This document shows positions 5,340-5,437 of a DNA stretch of 5,437 bases, piece after piece. Position numbers and translations under genes: made by a program. The notes under the pieces are model-generated. The model was not told where the DNA came from. It saw only the letters and a program-made list of their open reading frames with translations, and did not search any database. How positions within the stretch are numbered: position 1 is the first letter of the stretch; each line of letters begins with the position of its first letter. The stretch comes from Bacteroidaceae bacterium (lineage in GTDB: Bacteria; Bacteroidota; Bacteroidia; Bacteroidales; Bacteroidaceae), in contig JAQVXN010000154.1 of NCBI GenBank assembly GCA_028709135.1, positions 1 to 5,437 of the forward strand. The letters are read 5' to 3'.

Positions 5340-5422
5340 ACGCAGTGCGTCACAAAAGAAACGCAGTGCGTCATGAAAAAAACGCGTCGCGTCACAAAAG
5401 AAACGCACCGCGTCACATAGAA
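5340..5422. repeat. Tandem repeat, four 21-bp units with palindromic core
   Basis: Four consecutive units begin at 5340, 5361, 5382 and 5403; the last is shortened by one base. Each has the core ACGC-NNN-GCGTCA followed by an A-rich tail such as CAAAAGAA. The central triplets are AGT, AGT, GTC and ACC, while the ACGC/GCGT stem never changes. The first unit extends to the odd palindrome TGACGCAGTGCGTCA (5338-5352). The cores are GC-rich within AT-rich DNA. The 21-bp period is two helical turns, so all cores face the same side of the helix. Confidence 0.9.
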
Positions 5423-5437
5423 TAAGAAGTAACTTTT

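Noticed and set aside
5340..5422. A CRISPR array
   Set aside because: The units are only 21 bp, directly joined, with no unique spacers of about 30 bp and no cas genes nearby.
5339..5425. A short gene encoding heptad repeats in the 21-bp array
   Set aside because: The frame is closed by TGA at 5324-5326 and has no ATG; an exact 21-bp period always keeps one frame, so openness alone is weak evidence.

Overview
The window looks like about 5.4 kb of an AT-rich Bacteroidota chromosome, probably Bacteroidales. This is inferred from three things: a LiaF-like protein next to a LytTR regulator, start codons that mostly follow A-rich stretches rather than strong Shine-Dalgarno sequences, and two promoter candidates of the Bacteroides type (-7 element TAnnTTTG). 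Genus cannot be decided from the sequence. All seven recognised genes are on the + strand.

Left block (1-1216). The 3' part of a LiaF-like cell-envelope stress protein overlaps by 4 bp (ATGA) a four-helix membrane protein that ends in a LytTR DNA-binding domain. Together they look like a compact envelope-sensing pair in which the regulator sits in the membrane and has neither a kinase nor a receiver domain.

Middle block (1217-3740). A 317-bp gene-free stretch holds a candidate promoter overlapped by a 16-bp near-palindrome, then a possible 24-codon leader peptide with a hairpin inside it, and a long-range complement close to the next gene's start. Four tightly packed genes follow: a CatA-like O-acetyltransferase, a RimJ/RimL-type GNAT acetyltransferase, a DJ-1/PfpI protein and a VOC (glyoxalase/bleomycin-resistance fold) protein. 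The arrangement suggests an inducible detoxification or antibiotic-stress operon. The expected ATGA-coupled start of the VOC gene is followed by an in-frame TAA at codon 3, so this gene is either translated from a TTG or damaged.

Right block (3741-5178). A second promoter candidate precedes an AraC-family regulator with a C-terminal GyrI-like ligand-binding domain. A cysteine-rich DUF3795 protein follows 21 bp downstream. This has the layout of a small-molecule sensor with a co-transcribed metal-binding protein.

Right edge (5179-5437). No gene is seen. The stretch holds a 13-bp-arm inverted repeat with a 77-bp interior and then four 21-bp tandem repeats, each with an ACGC-NNN-GCGT core. The core stem is invariant and the central triplet varies.

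The most notable items are the promoter-operator-leader arrangement ahead of the acetyltransferase operon, the early stop codon in the VOC gene, the membrane-tethered LytTR regulator, and the 21-bp palindromic repeat array.
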